Source: Metabacillus fastidiosus NBRC 101226 (lineage in GTDB: Bacteria; Bacillota; Bacilli; Bacillales; Bacillaceae). From it: a DNA stretch of 60,948 bases. The stretch lies in assembly GCF_001591625.1 (NCBI RefSeq), contig NZ_BCVG01000013.1, forward strand, positions 1 to 60,948, written 5' to 3'. Below, piece after piece: positions 1 through 8,365 of the stretch. Made by a program: the position numbers and the translations under genes. A model generated the notes under the pieces. That model had not been told where the DNA came from. It worked only from the letters and a program-made list of their open reading frames with translations, and made no database searches. Position 1 is the stretch's first letter, and each line of letters opens with the position of its first letter.

Positions 1-21
1 CTGATAGAAGTTTCACTTTAT
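1..21. repeat. 21-bp terminal inverted repeat, left copy
   Basis: The first 21 bases are the exact reverse complement of the last 21 bases of the window (60928-60948). Identity stops immediately inside base 21. No transposase or other mobile gene lies next to it. The most economical reading is a dispersed repeat at which an assembly was cut; a linear-element terminus is less likely. Confidence 0.8.
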
Positions 22-307
22 TATAGTTAATTATTTTTTTTCTATCAATTAATGTCCTTTCTCTGTTGGTGATTTTTTACATGATTTTAGAAGCTGAGCA
101 TGGAGTTTCTCTGCCTTGTAAGTATGTAATAAAAGAGAATTATTTTCCAGTTAGGTAAATAGACTTAAATTTCAGAAAAATATAGTTAATATGAACTAAA
201 TTATATTATAATTAATATGGTAAATTATTTAAAAAGTGTGATCGTTTAACTATTAATGGAAAAAAGATACTATTCATAAGCTCAGCTAAATTGGAGGAAA
301 AAATAAA
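22..307. other. AT-rich intergenic region upstream of hemAT
   Basis: This stretch holds no convincing ORF. It is very AT-rich and ends in a good ribosome binding site (GGAGG at about 292-296) for hemAT. I looked for a SigD-type promoter, which would be usual for a chemotaxis gene, and did not find a convincing one. Confidence 0.5.
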
Positions 308-1612
308 ATGAGTTTATTTCAGTTAATAAGAGGAAGCAAGGAAGAGAAAAAATGGCTACAGTATGCAGGTGAAATGGATGTAATAATAGATATTGAAGAT
401 GATTCTATTCAAACAAAAATGGATATGATGAATTTTACCGAAAATGATTTAAAAGTAATTAAAAGCATCCAGCCGATCGTTCGAGAGCATATTGATCAGC
501 TCGTGGAAGAATTTTATTCTACTATTTTACGTGTCGAGCATTTAAAAGAGATGATTGAGAAATATAGTACTGTAGATCGTCTGCGTGAAACGCTTAAAGT
601 TCATTTTATAGAATTGTTTAGCGGGAAGATCGATCAATCATTTGTTGGAAAGCGCTTTCGTGTAGCGAAAACACATTATCGAATTGGACTGGAGCCTGCT
701 TGGTATATGGGTGCCTTTCAAAATGTGCAAAATTCTCTTCTTTCCATTGTATGTAACAAAGTAAGTAATAAAGAAGAAATACAAACAATCTTATCAGTAG
801 TTAATAAAATACTAAGTTTCGAGCAGCAAATTGTACTAGAGGCATATGAACAGGAAAATATGGAGAAATTACAGTTGGAATTTGAAAAGGGAAAAGCAGA
901 TCTGAAAAATAAAATGACATCTGTGAGCATTGGGCTGGTAGCGCTTACGGAACAGACTCAAGCAGCTGTTGAAGCGCTTAGTATGAATATTAGAGAGGCG
1001 AATAAGACGACAACGGAAAGCAATGAACAGGCTACAATGGCAAAAATGTATGCAGATGAAGGAAAGAATAAGCTGAATGAACTTTTTACGAAAGTAAATT
1101 TAATTGAAACATTTACTAGAGATATGATTGATATTATTAATAAATTAGGGGAATCGTCAAATGAGATTTCAAATGTTATTCATATCGTGCAAGAGATTGC
1201 TGACCAGACGAATTTGCTTTCTTTAAATTCTGCAATTGAGGCGGCAAGAGCAGGGGAGCATGGAAAAGGCTTTGCGGTCGTTTCTCAGGAAGTAAGGAAA
1301 CTAGCAGAACAAACGAAAAATTCTATTTCTCAAATAAATGAATTAATTTCCACATCAAATAAATATAAAATACAAGTGGAACAATCTCTAAATCAAGTAA
1401 GAAATACGGTACAGCTAGGAATGTCCGCTTCAGAGCATACGAATAACTCATTCCAAAATATTGTTCAATCTATCCAGCAAAGCGGCAGTACGGTTCTTCG
1501 GGTACAAGAGCATATGGAAGAATTGATCCACGTTGTCACTGAAATTGAAAAAGCAACTGCAGATGTCGCTTTATCTGCCGAACAGTTAAATGAAGCGGCA
1601 TTAATAGGATAA
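308..1612 (+). CDS. hemAT: HemAT globin-coupled aerotaxis transducer
   Basis: This is a soluble heme-based oxygen sensor that signals to CheA during aerotaxis. The N-terminal ~190 residues form a globin sensor domain. The expected heme residues are present at the same numbers known for B. subtilis HemAT: His123 (in KTHYRIG) as proximal ligand and Tyr70 (in EEFYST) in the distal pocket. A methyl-accepting signalling domain follows, with the conserved hairpin tip around [19 protein letters not shown]. There is no transmembrane segment, as expected for HemAT. The length of 434 aa is close to the family norm (432 in B. subtilis). The ATG is preceded by GGAGG. The gene is monocistronic and ends in a strong terminator. 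Confidence 0.95.
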   Translation: MSLFQLIRGSKEEKKWLQYAGEMDVIIDIEDDSIQTKMDMMNFTENDLKVIKSIQPIVREHIDQLVEEFYSTILRVEHLKEMIEKYSTVDRLRETLKVHFIELFSGKIDQSFVGKRFRVAKTHYRIGLEPAWYMGAFQNVQNSLLSIVCNKVSNKEEIQTILSVVNKILSFEQQIVLEAYEQENMEKLQLEFEKGKADLKNKMTSVSIGLVALTEQTQAAVEALSMNIREANKTTTESNEQATMAKMYADEGKNKLNELFTKVNLIETFTRDMIDIINKLGESSNEISNVIHIVQEIADQTNLLSLNSAIEAARAGEHGKGFAVVSQEVRKLAEQTKNSISQINELISTSNKYKIQVEQSLNQVRNTVQLGMSASEHTNNSFQNIVQSIQQSGSTVLRVQEHMEELIHVVTEIEKATADVALSAEQLNEAALIG

Positions 1613-1623
1613 GATAAATGATG

Positions 1624-1656
1624 AAAACCTTCTTAAATATGTGGAAGGTTTTTTTA
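1624..1656 (+). terminator. Terminator of hemAT
   Basis: A 9-bp stem (AAAACCTTC 1624-1632 with GAAGGTTTT 1644-1652) runs into a T tract just after the hemAT stop. Confidence 0.85.
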
Positions 1657-1689
1657 GTTATGTGAAAAAACTTTGGGCTTTCTATATAG

Positions 1690-1717
1690 TGAAAACTTTT
1701 TATTTCATATTGACGTC
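1690..1717 (+). promoter_or_regulatory. Likely ECF (SigV-type) autoregulated promoter
   Basis: A TGAAAAC element (1690-1696) and a CGTC element (1714-1717) are separated by 17 bases. This matches the general ECF pattern (AAC in the -35, CGTC in the -10) recognised by SigV/SigX/SigM-type factors. Its position 54 bases upstream of the sigma gene suggests autoregulation; that is inference from position. Confidence 0.65.
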
Positions 1718-1770
1718 TTATTATTGAAAGATAAAATGGTTGCGCGTACCAGATAGGAGACGGAGATGTT

Positions 1771-2247
1771 ATGTTTCGAAATAAAGCAAAGGAAATCTTT
1801 TCCGAGTTTGTAATAGAGCATAAAGAAAATGTTTACAGACTGGCATATAGCTATGTCAAAAATGAACAGGATGCATTAGACATTGTTCAAGATTCCATTG
1901 TAAAAGGATTAAAATCCTTGCATTCACTTAAAGACGACAAAGTAGTAAAAAGCTGGTTTTATCGAATTGTCGTTAATACTGCTTTGGATTTTCTTAGAAA
2001 GCATAAAAGAGTGCAGATTGTTGATGATATAGAGATTCATGCGTCAATTGAAGAAACAAAGTACCATGATATTGATTTAGAACGGGCATTAGAAATATTG
2101 CCGCTTCCCTACTATGAAATCATTACTTTAAGATTTTTTGAAGACTTAAAACTTGAAGATATTGCATTCATTTTAAAATTACCTGTTAATACAGTAAAAA
2201 CGAGATTATATCGTGCTTTAAAACTATTACGTATGAATATGGAATAA
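1771..2247 (+). CDS. sigV: ECF sigma factor, SigV-like
   Basis: This 158-aa protein has the two-domain layout of an ECF sigma factor. Region 2 is at about residues 10-75 (YRLAYSYVKNEQDALDIVQDS, then WFYRIVVNTALDFLRK), and the region 4 helix-turn-helix is at about 100-155 (LPYYEIITLRFFEDLKLEDIA, then NTVKTRLYRALK). It directs RNA polymerase to envelope-stress promoters. The neighbour 12 bases downstream is an RsiV-type anti-sigma factor, and an ECF-type promoter lies upstream, so the pair is likely an autoregulated lysozyme or envelope stress unit. I assign SigV from the DUF3298-type partner; another ECF subgroup remains possible. Confidence 0.85.
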   Translation: MFRNKAKEIFSEFVIEHKENVYRLAYSYVKNEQDALDIVQDSIVKGLKSLHSLKDDKVVKSWFYRIVVNTALDFLRKHKRVQIVDDIEIHASIEETKYHDIDLERALEILPLPYYEIITLRFFEDLKLEDIAFILKLPVNTVKTRLYRALKLLRMNME

Positions 2248-2259
2248 GGAGAAATCAAT

Positions 2260-3138
2260 ATGGATAATAAATTAGATGAATTAAAAGAAGAATATATGAA
2301 TATACCGATTCCTAAGGAATTAGATGATGTTGTGAACAAAGCATTATTAAGGAAGGAAAAGCGAAAGGTTAGGAAGAGCTGGATTATAGTAATTGCAGCA
2401 GCAGTAATATTGTTTATTTCAAGTATTAATGCAAATCCATCCTTTGCTCAAACGATGGAAAAGATACCGATAGTTGGAGATTTAATTAAGCTTCTAACAT
2501 TCGTTGAGTATAAAGTAGAAGAAGAGAACTTTCATGCTGATATCAAAGTTCCTGAGATCAAAAACTTAGAAAATAAATCATTACAATCAGCACTTAATGA
2601 GAAATATTTAAAAGAAAATGAACAGCTTTATAAAAGTTTTATGGATGAAATGGATAAAATCAAGGAAAAAAATGGCGGAAATATTGGAGTAGATAGCGAT
2701 TATGAAGTAATAGAAGAAAATGAACAGATTCTTACTATTCGCAGAACTGTTGTGAAAACAGCAGCATCTGCTGAACAAACAGTACAATATGATACAGTCG
2801 ATAAAAAGCATGAAGTATTAATAACCCTTCCAAGTTTGTTTAAAAATAATGATTATGTAAAAGTGATCAGTGAAAATATTCAAGAGCAAATGAGAAATCA
2901 AATGAAAAAAGATCAAAATAAAATATATTGGGTGGAAGGTACAGAATTAGAAATAATAGCTGATGAAGCATTTAAAACAATCTCAAAAGATCAGAATTTC
3001 TATATTAATAAAAACGGAAAACTCGTGATTTCATTTAATGAATATGATGTTGCACCAGGTTATATGGGTGTAGTTGAGTTTGAAATACCGACAAAAGTAA
3101 TGGAAGATCAATTAGTAAGTAATGAATATGTAAAATAG
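2260..3138 (+). CDS. rsiV: RsiV-like anti-sigma factor, DUF3298 type
   Basis: This is a 292-aa single-pass membrane protein. A cytosolic N-terminal segment of about 38 residues would bind the sigma factor. It is followed by a transmembrane helix at about 40-58 and an extracellular part. The far C-terminus has the DUF3298 signature (VISFNEYDVAPGYMGVVEF). In B. subtilis, RsiV binds lysozyme through this domain, is cleaved by signal peptidase and then RasP, and releases SigV. The gene follows the sigma gene by 12 bases with its own GGAG site, so the two are co-transcribed. Lysozyme binding in this copy is inferred, not shown. Confidence 0.8.
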   Translation: MDNKLDELKEEYMNIPIPKELDDVVNKALLRKEKRKVRKSWIIVIAAAVILFISSINANPSFAQTMEKIPIVGDLIKLLTFVEYKVEEENFHADIKVPEIKNLENKSLQSALNEKYLKENEQLYKSFMDEMDKIKEKNGGNIGVDSDYEVIEENEQILTIRRTVVKTAASAEQTVQYDTVDKKHEVLITLPSLFKNNDYVKVISENIQEQMRNQMKKDQNKIYWVEGTELEIIADEAFKTISKDQNFYINKNGKLVISFNEYDVAPGYMGVVEFEIPTKVMEDQLVSNEYVK

Positions 3139-3144
3139 ATTTAG

Positions 3145-3180
3145 AGAAAAAGAAGCAGACACTGATCTGCTTCTTTTTCT
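3145..3180. terminator. Bidirectional terminator between rsiV and the aldo/keto reductase
   Basis: Perfect 15-bp arms (3145-3159 and 3166-3180) enclose a 6-base loop. The A-rich left arm and T-rich right arm would let the hairpin serve both convergent genes. Confidence 0.85.
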
Positions 3181-3185
3181 TAGTA

Positions 3186-4085
3186 TTAAACAATATCCAA
3201 ATATGTTTTTCTCGTTGGCGGTGGAAATGCCTGATCGAGTCTTTTTAAATCTTCTGATGTCAATTCAATTGCAGCAACACTTGCATTTTGAATAACATGT
3301 TCTTCTTGAGACGCTTTTGGAATCGCAATTACATCGTTAGAACGAATGCACCAAGCAAGAACAATTTGTAATGGCTGTACGCCGTGTTTCTCTGCAATAT
3401 CCTGAATGATCGGGTTATTTAATAACTGTCTTCTTAATGAACCGCCTTGTGCAATCGGACAGTAAGCCATAATCGGCATACGGCGTTCACGCTGCCATGG
3501 CAGAAGATCAAAGTCAATTCCTCTTGAACCTAAATGGTAAAGGACTTGGTTTGTCATACAATTTTGTCCATTAGGAGCATTGTACAGCTCATCCATATCC
3601 TCTGTATCTAAGTTAGAAACACCCCATCTTAGGATTTTGCCTTCTTTTTTAAGCTTTTCCAGTCCTTCAATTGTTTCTTCAAAAGGAACACTGCCTCTCC
3701 AGTGTAGAAGATATAAATCTAAATGATCCGTACCTAATCTTTTTAAGCTGTTTTCGCAAGCTGCAGCAACTTTACTGATACTTGCATTGCTTGGATAAAA
3801 TTTCGATACGAGGAAAACATCATCTCTGCGTCCTTTAATTGCCTCACCGACTACACGTTCAGAGCCGCCGCCGCCGTACATTTCAGCAGTATCAATTAAT
3901 GTCATACCAAGCTCAATACCAAGCTGTAATGCTTTTACTTCCTGGTCTTTTGTACGTGCATTTTCTCCCATATACCAAGTACCTTGTCCTAAAACTGGTA
4001 CAGTTGTACCATCAGGCAATGTAATAACACGCTTTTCAAGAGAACTTCTAATGTCTGCTATTTTTGCATCATTTAATAAACTCAT
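3186..4085 (-). CDS. Aldo/keto reductase
   Basis: This 299-aa NADPH-dependent oxidoreductase has a TIM-barrel fold. The catalytic tetrad of the superfamily is readable: Asp65 and Tyr70 (DTAEMY), Lys95 (VSKFYP) and His128 (LLHWRG). A C-terminal cofactor segment, VIAIPKASQEEHVIQN, matches the family phosphate-binding motif. The substrate cannot be told from sequence. The gene stands alone, converging on rsiV. Nothing odd was seen. Confidence 0.92.
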   Translation of the reverse strand: MSLLNDAKIADIRSSLEKRVITLPDGTTVPVLGQGTWYMGENARTKDQEVKALQLGIELGMTLIDTAEMYGGGGSERVVGEAIKGRRDDVFLVSKFYPSNASISKVAAACENSLKRLGTDHLDLYLLHWRGSVPFEETIEGLEKLKKEGKILRWGVSNLDTEDMDELYNAPNGQNCMTNQVLYHLGSRGIDFDLLPWQRERRMPIMAYCPIAQGGSLRRQLLNNPIIQDIAEKHGVQPLQIVLAWCIRSNDVIAIPKASQEEHVIQNASVAAIELTSEDLKRLDQAFPPPTRKTYLDIV

Positions 4086-4153
4086 TTATTCATAACCTCC
4101 GTTTAGAAAGTATGTATTTTATTTTAATTTTATCATATTTTCAGAAGAAAACG

Positions 4154-5647
4154 TTAATTGATACCGTCTATTGCGGGAAGTTTTATTAGTTTCAGGTCAG
4201 CTATTAAATCGCGCAATTGAGCCTCTATTTGAGGAGGGAGGGGTTCGTATCCTCCATCTTTCTTTATTTGAACAGCTCTCTTTTGCAAACGTTCCAATTT
4301 AGCCATCTCTTTTTTCATGTTCTCCATGTCGTCTGTCGCAATGAAATCATTAATTATCTTTAATAGGCGGTATTGAGAGATTTCGTATATTACTCTTTCT
4401 CTTGCAATCTTTGCCGGTCTTACATATTTATTATTTAAATTGTCCCGATTCGCTTTTCCGGACACTTTTCCGATAGCTTTTTCAACAGCTTTTATTTTGT
4501 TAGAGAAAGAATCATACTGTTCATTTATTTCAGCAAGATTTCCAGAATTAATTTTTCTTTCAAAACTGGATAATGAATTTAATAGAGATTCTCCCAGTTT
4601 TTTTGCATCATTTACTTTTTGATTTACGTCAACATATCTGCGCCCGCCTGCATATTCCTCTTTATAAGGGGATGTATTAATGGAAATAATCTCAACATTT
4701 TTACCTGCTTGAGGGGAGTGAATCATTTTTCCATTTCCTGCATACATAGCGACGTGATGGACTTTACCTTTGCTCTTCCCGGATTTATAAGCGAAGAACA
4801 TTAAGTCACCAGGCTCTAATTGATCTTTTGAAACAGCTTTCCCTTTTGTGAATTGTTCAGAAGCATCCCGCGGTATTAATATTCCATAATATTTATAGAC
4901 AGAATACGTAAATCCAGAACAGTCAAAGCCATACGCAGAAACCCCTCCCCATAAATAAGACAACCCTAGAAATTGCTTCCCAGTATTTAATAGATCGGTC
5001 CCGCTAGGTTCTGTTATATCAGATAAAGAAGAGTATATATGAATATCACTTCTTTTAATCCACTTTGCTTCATTTGAAGGAGTCATTACCTGTACCCAGT
5101 CATTTTCTACAGCTAAAACAGGTAATCTCGTATTGAAGCTGACTTCTAAAAACTTTTTCTTTTTATCGTCATACAGAGAGGCTGTTTTCGCTTTTACACT
5201 AGCTATCTCACATTGACCATATGCTGCTTCCTGAGTAGTAAGCTGTGATTTTGGCATCCAGCCAGGGTAGCCATCTTTATTTTTTGATGTAGCCTGATCA
5301 ACTATAGCGACTTGTACCCAGTTTCCATTTGTCTTCAATACTTTTACTTCCTGACCGTATAAACCTTGTGTTTCAGTTTTTCCAGTTAACCATCTCCGGG
5401 AATCGGCAGTCCCCATTTTAGCTGTCCAAGTCTTCATATCAACAGGATTTGATAAAGAATACTGATCGATATTCCGCTTTGTGCCAGGTTCTTTCCATAA
5501 AGTAGCCACTGATACGTTTATATAAGTTTTGTTTGGCTGATTCGGCGTATAACAGGTTGTACCTGCAGCATCCGATACTTTTGGAAAAAACGGTACTAAC
5601 AGAGAGAGAAGAAGGGTGAAAATAAAAAACTTTTTCCAATAGTTCAT
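4154..5647 (-). CDS. Secreted NlpC/P60 peptidoglycan endopeptidase with SH3 repeats
   Basis: A signal peptide (about residues 1-27) precedes two or more SH3-like segments (about 40-205) and an NlpC/P60 cysteine peptidase domain (about 215-330). The catalytic residues are Cys243 (FDCSGF), His298 (HHVAMY) and His310 (MIHSP). Family members of this layout cut the gamma-D-glutamyl-diamino acid bond of stem peptides (YkfC type). Unusually, about 165 residues rich in Lys, Glu and Leu follow the catalytic domain (331-497) and look like a helical bundle. YkfC-type enzymes end near 330 residues, so this tail is an addition of unknown role, perhaps wall or partner binding. The gene is monocistronic. 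Confidence 0.88.
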   Translation of the reverse strand: MNYWKKFFIFTLLLSLLVPFFPKVSDAAGTTCYTPNQPNKTYINVSVATLWKEPGTKRNIDQYSLSNPVDMKTWTAKMGTADSRRWLTGKTETQGLYGQEVKVLKTNGNWVQVAIVDQATSKNKDGYPGWMPKSQLTTQEAAYGQCEIASVKAKTASLYDDKKKKFLEVSFNTRLPVLAVENDWVQVMTPSNEAKWIKRSDIHIYSSLSDITEPSGTDLLNTGKQFLGLSYLWGGVSAYGFDCSGFTYSVYKYYGILIPRDASEQFTKGKAVSKDQLEPGDLMFFAYKSGKSKGKVHHVAMYAGNGKMIHSPQAGKNVEIISINTSPYKEEYAGGRRYVDVNQKVNDAKKLGESLLNSLSSFERKINSGNLAEINEQYDSFSNKIKAVEKAIGKVSGKANRDNLNNKYVRPAKIARERVIYEISQYRLLKIINDFIATDDMENMKKEMAKLERLQKRAVQIKKDGGYEPLPPQIEAQLRDLIADLKLIKLPAIDGIN

Positions 5648-5781
5648 TTTAAAAAACCTCCGATTATTTATATGGATATTATAGCAAAATTTGGTGTTCG
5701 GTTTATAAAATTCGGAAAAATTGTCGAAATAATTATATTAAATCGATTAGAAATTTTTGTAGGATAAAATTCCAGTTAGTC

Positions 5782-5810
5782 TTTACTCTTTATGGGAATT
5801 TTGTTAAGAT
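5782..5810 (+). promoter_or_regulatory. SigA-type promoter of the MutS2-like leader
   Basis: TTTACT (5782-5787) and TAAGAT (5805-5810) are separated by exactly 17 bases. The predicted transcript begins just before the leader peptide at 5844. Confidence 0.7.
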
Positions 5811-5843
5811 GAAATTGTATTTTAAAATTAAGGAGTGTGTTTT

Positions 5844-5867
5844 ATGGAGGTTGCAGTTCTTAACTAA
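5844..5867 (+). CDS. Leader peptide MEVAVLN
   Basis: This is a seven-codon ORF with an excellent ribosome binding site (AAGGAG 5830-5835, 8 bases upstream of ATG). It lies between a SigA-type promoter and an intrinsic terminator, ahead of the MutS2-like gene. Its last codons (GTTCTTAAC, 5856-5864) are perfectly complementary to GTTAAGAAC at 5932-5940, so ribosome position on the peptide can change leader folding. This is the layout of ribosome-stalling, antibiotic-responsive attenuators such as that of vmlR. The peptide itself is not known to me. Confidence 0.65.
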   Translation: MEVAVLN

Positions 5868-6061
5868 ACGTAATTTTATACGTGCGTGTCCAAAATCAGC
5901 ATTTAAGTAATGCTTATTTGGTATACGAAATGTTAAGAACATAAGTTTGCGCCTGCTCCTAATGATAGTGTGAAGTGTCTATTCTTATTTAAGTACGCTT
6001 CATATATAACAACTACCATTCACCGCAAAAGAACTCATGTATGTTCTTTTGCGGTTTTTTA
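5868..6061 (+). promoter_or_regulatory. Structured attenuator leader of the MutS2-like gene
   Basis: The leader folds into several hairpins: ACGTA/TACGT (5868-5872 and 5879-5883), AGCATT/AATGCT (5898-5903 and 5909-5914, extended by CCAAA/TTTGG), and the long-range 5856-5864 with 5932-5940 helix. A strong terminator closes it: arms 6022-6034 and 6043-6055, loop of 8, then a T tract. AAGAAC in the terminator arm (6029-6034) can also pair with GTTCTT inside the leader ORF (5856-5861), giving a plausible antiterminator. The structural gene starts at 6150, so read-through is required. Confidence 0.7.
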
Positions 6062-6149
6062 TTTTAAATTAAATAGATTATTTTGCATTCTTTGTTCTTT
6101 CATTTCCTCGCACGTAAGTTGTGAAAAAACAATAACGAAGGAGGAAATA

Positions 6150-8084
6150 ATGATGAATAAGCAAACAATTGAGGTATTGCAATTTACAGATGTTAAAGAG
6201 GAAATTGCTTCTTATACTGTTTCAGAAATGGCGAAAAAAGAAATTCTTTCTCTTCATCCGACAACGAATAAGAAACAAATAGAAGCTTGGATGAATGAAG
6301 TAGATGAGGCTGGGGAAATATTAGAAATCACTTCGAGTGTACCGATTCATGGGTTAAAAGGAATCGAGCGATTGTTAAAGAGCTTTAATAAAGGGGTTGT
6401 TTTAAACGCGGCTCAATTAATAGAGCTTTATGATTTATTAGTATGTATGGATAAGATAAAACGATTTATGAAGGATAAGGAATATGCTGCGCCAGTTATT
6501 ACGACATATGCCGCATCTTTTCATAACTTGGATAAATTAGCTGAAGAAATCATCCGGTCTATTCGCAATGGGAAAATAGATGATTATGCGAGTAAAGAGT
6601 TACTAAAAATTCGTAAGCAAATAACGATTTTAGAAGAACGTATAAAAAGTAAAGTAGATCATCTTCTGAAATCATCAAAATACAGCAAGTATATTCAGGA
6701 AAATATCGTAAGTATGAGAAGTAACCGTTATGTCATTCCGGTGAAAAAGGAGTATCGAAAAAATGTAAAAGGAACTGTACTCGATACTTCGGCATCAGGT
6801 TCTACCGTTTATATAGAACCTGAAGAAATTGGAATGATTCAAGATGAAATTTATATATTAAAGATGCAGGAGGAAGCGGAAGAACAAATGATTCTTTCCG
6901 TACTGACTGGACTTGTAGAACAGCATGAATATGAAATTAAATTAGCGGCAGATATAATGATACGATATGATGTCATTTTTGCTAAAGCAAAGTACAGCAA
7001 GAAAATAAACGGAGTATCACCAAAAATCAATGAGCATCATACGATTAAATTAAAAAATGCGAGACATCCTTTCGTAGGAGAAAATGCTGTACCTTTGAAT
7101 TTTACGATCGGTGAAAACTTCGATGCGCTTCTTATAACAGGACCGAATACGGGTGGGAAAACTGTAACAATTAAGACGGTTGGGCTGCTTACGATGATGG
7201 CTCAGACAGGATTTCATATTCCAGCAGAACAGGGAAGTGAGATTGCCATATTTCATAATATCCTTGTTGATATCGGTGACGGTCAAAGCATTCAACAGTC
7301 ACTTAGTACCTTTTCCTCACGAATAAAAAATATTATCGGAATTTTAGGGGAAACAACACCGCAAACGCTCGTATTAATAGATGAATTAGGATCAGGTACA
7401 GATCCTGCTGAAGGAATGGGGTTAGCTATTTCGATTTTAGAAGAGCTTTTTAATAAAGGAGCAACACTTCTGGCAACAACTCATTATAGTGAGATTAAAA
7501 CGTATGCAAATGAACGCGATGGGTTCGAAAATGGATCGATGGAATTTGATATAGCTACTTTACAGCCGACTTACCGTCTTCTCATTGGTAAAGGAGGAGA
7601 GAGTCAGGCTTTCGAAATTGCATTGAGACTTGGTATGAATCCAAAGTTAATTGAACGTGCACATGAAGTAACGTACAAAGAAAAGAAGAGCTATGAGCCG
7701 TCACCTTCATTTAGTAAATATGAGTTAGATCGGCAATTAGCGATGAATGAGAAGTATATTTACAAGCAAAAACACCATCAGAAAGAGGAAGTAGAAATAG
7801 CACAAATCAATTTTAAAAAGGGAGATAATGTGAAAATCCCATCTTTAAATGAATTTGGAATTGTGTATAAAGAAGCAAATGAAAAAGGAGAGATAGAAGT
7901 ATTTGTAAAAGGAAAGAAAATGGTATTTAATCATAAACGTTTAACTTTATATATTAAAGCTGAAGAGCTTTATCCAGCTGAATATGATATGGATATTATT
8001 TTTCAGTCAAAGGAATATCGAAAAGCGAAAAATCTGATGACAAAGCGGCATGTAGAAGGAAATTCGATTGAAGAGTTAGATTAA
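6150..8084 (+). CDS. MutS2-family ATPase lacking the Smr domain
   Basis: This protein belongs to the MutS2 branch of MutS ATPases. Helical core and clamp regions (about 1-320) precede the ABC-type ATPase: Walker A GPNTGGKT at 331-338, Walker B LVLIDELGSGTDPAEG, and the conserved TTHYSEIK. A KOW-like segment follows (KKGDNVKIPSLNEFGIV). The protein then ends at 644 aa, whereas MutS2 is about 785 aa and carries a C-terminal Smr nuclease domain. Here Smr is absent. MutS2 of B. subtilis is known to act on collided ribosomes, so a translation-attenuated, Smr-less paralogue could be a ribosome-rescue or antibiotic-tolerance factor; that is inference. The start at 6150 is chosen for GGAGGAAAT; the open frame extending upstream crosses the terminator. 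Confidence 0.85.
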   Translation: MMNKQTIEVLQFTDVKEEIASYTVSEMAKKEILSLHPTTNKKQIEAWMNEVDEAGEILEITSSVPIHGLKGIERLLKSFNKGVVLNAAQLIELYDLLVCMDKIKRFMKDKEYAAPVITTYAASFHNLDKLAEEIIRSIRNGKIDDYASKELLKIRKQITILEERIKSKVDHLLKSSKYSKYIQENIVSMRSNRYVIPVKKEYRKNVKGTVLDTSASGSTVYIEPEEIGMIQDEIYILKMQEEAEEQMILSVLTGLVEQHEYEIKLAADIMIRYDVIFAKAKYSKKINGVSPKINEHHTIKLKNARHPFVGENAVPLNFTIGENFDALLITGPNTGGKTVTIKTVGLLTMMAQTGFHIPAEQGSEIAIFHNILVDIGDGQSIQQSLSTFSSRIKNIIGILGETTPQTLVLIDELGSGTDPAEGMGLAISILEELFNKGATLLATTHYSEIKTYANERDGFENGSMEFDIATLQPTYRLLIGKGGESQAFEIALRLGMNPKLIERAHEVTYKEKKSYEPSPSFSKYELDRQLAMNEKYIYKQKHHQKEEVEIAQINFKKGDNVKIPSLNEFGIVYKEANEKGEIEVFVKGKKMVFNHKRLTLYIKAEELYPAEYDMDIIFQSKEYRKAKNLMTKRHVEGNSIEELD

Positions 8085-8096
8085 AGTAAGCATAAG

Positions 8097-8131
8097 GGAA
8101 GCAGGGATCTCTACCGATTCCTGCTTTCTTT
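8097..8131 (+). terminator. Terminator of the MutS2-like gene
   Basis: A nine-bp stem (8097-8105 with 8120-8128, one G-U pair) is followed by a short T-rich tail. The 281 bases between 8085 and 8365 hold nothing else clear except the palindrome at 8336. Confidence 0.7.
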
Positions 8132-8335
8132 ATATAGAAAATGGAATGAAAGTCACTTTGTATGTACTTACAATATAAAAGCTGTGGAGTATTAATCTTT
8201 CTAACAACTATTAAGTACATTGGTATTTATAGTTTTAGGGGGATCTTTTTTTGTCTTTTTAGCTGTAAAATATAAAATGTATTTTAAAGCTAAGTTGAGA
8301 ACGTATTTCTCAGTATTCTCTACTGTCATGATAAA

Positions 8336-8353
8336 TTCAATTAATTAATTGAA
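8336..8353. promoter_or_regulatory. 18-bp perfect palindrome upstream of the LysR gene
   Basis: TTCAATTAATTAATTGAA is a perfect 18-bp palindrome lying just before the LysR ribosome binding site. Its position suggests an autoregulatory operator, but it is AT-rich and could be chance. Confidence 0.4.
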
Positions 8354-8365
8354 GGGGTTTATAAA

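Noticed and set aside
5970-6149. Upstream extension of the MutS2-like reading frame
   Set aside because: The frame is open from 5970, but it runs through the terminator hairpin and has no ribosome binding site. The ATG at 6150 has GGAGG in front and begins the conserved protein.
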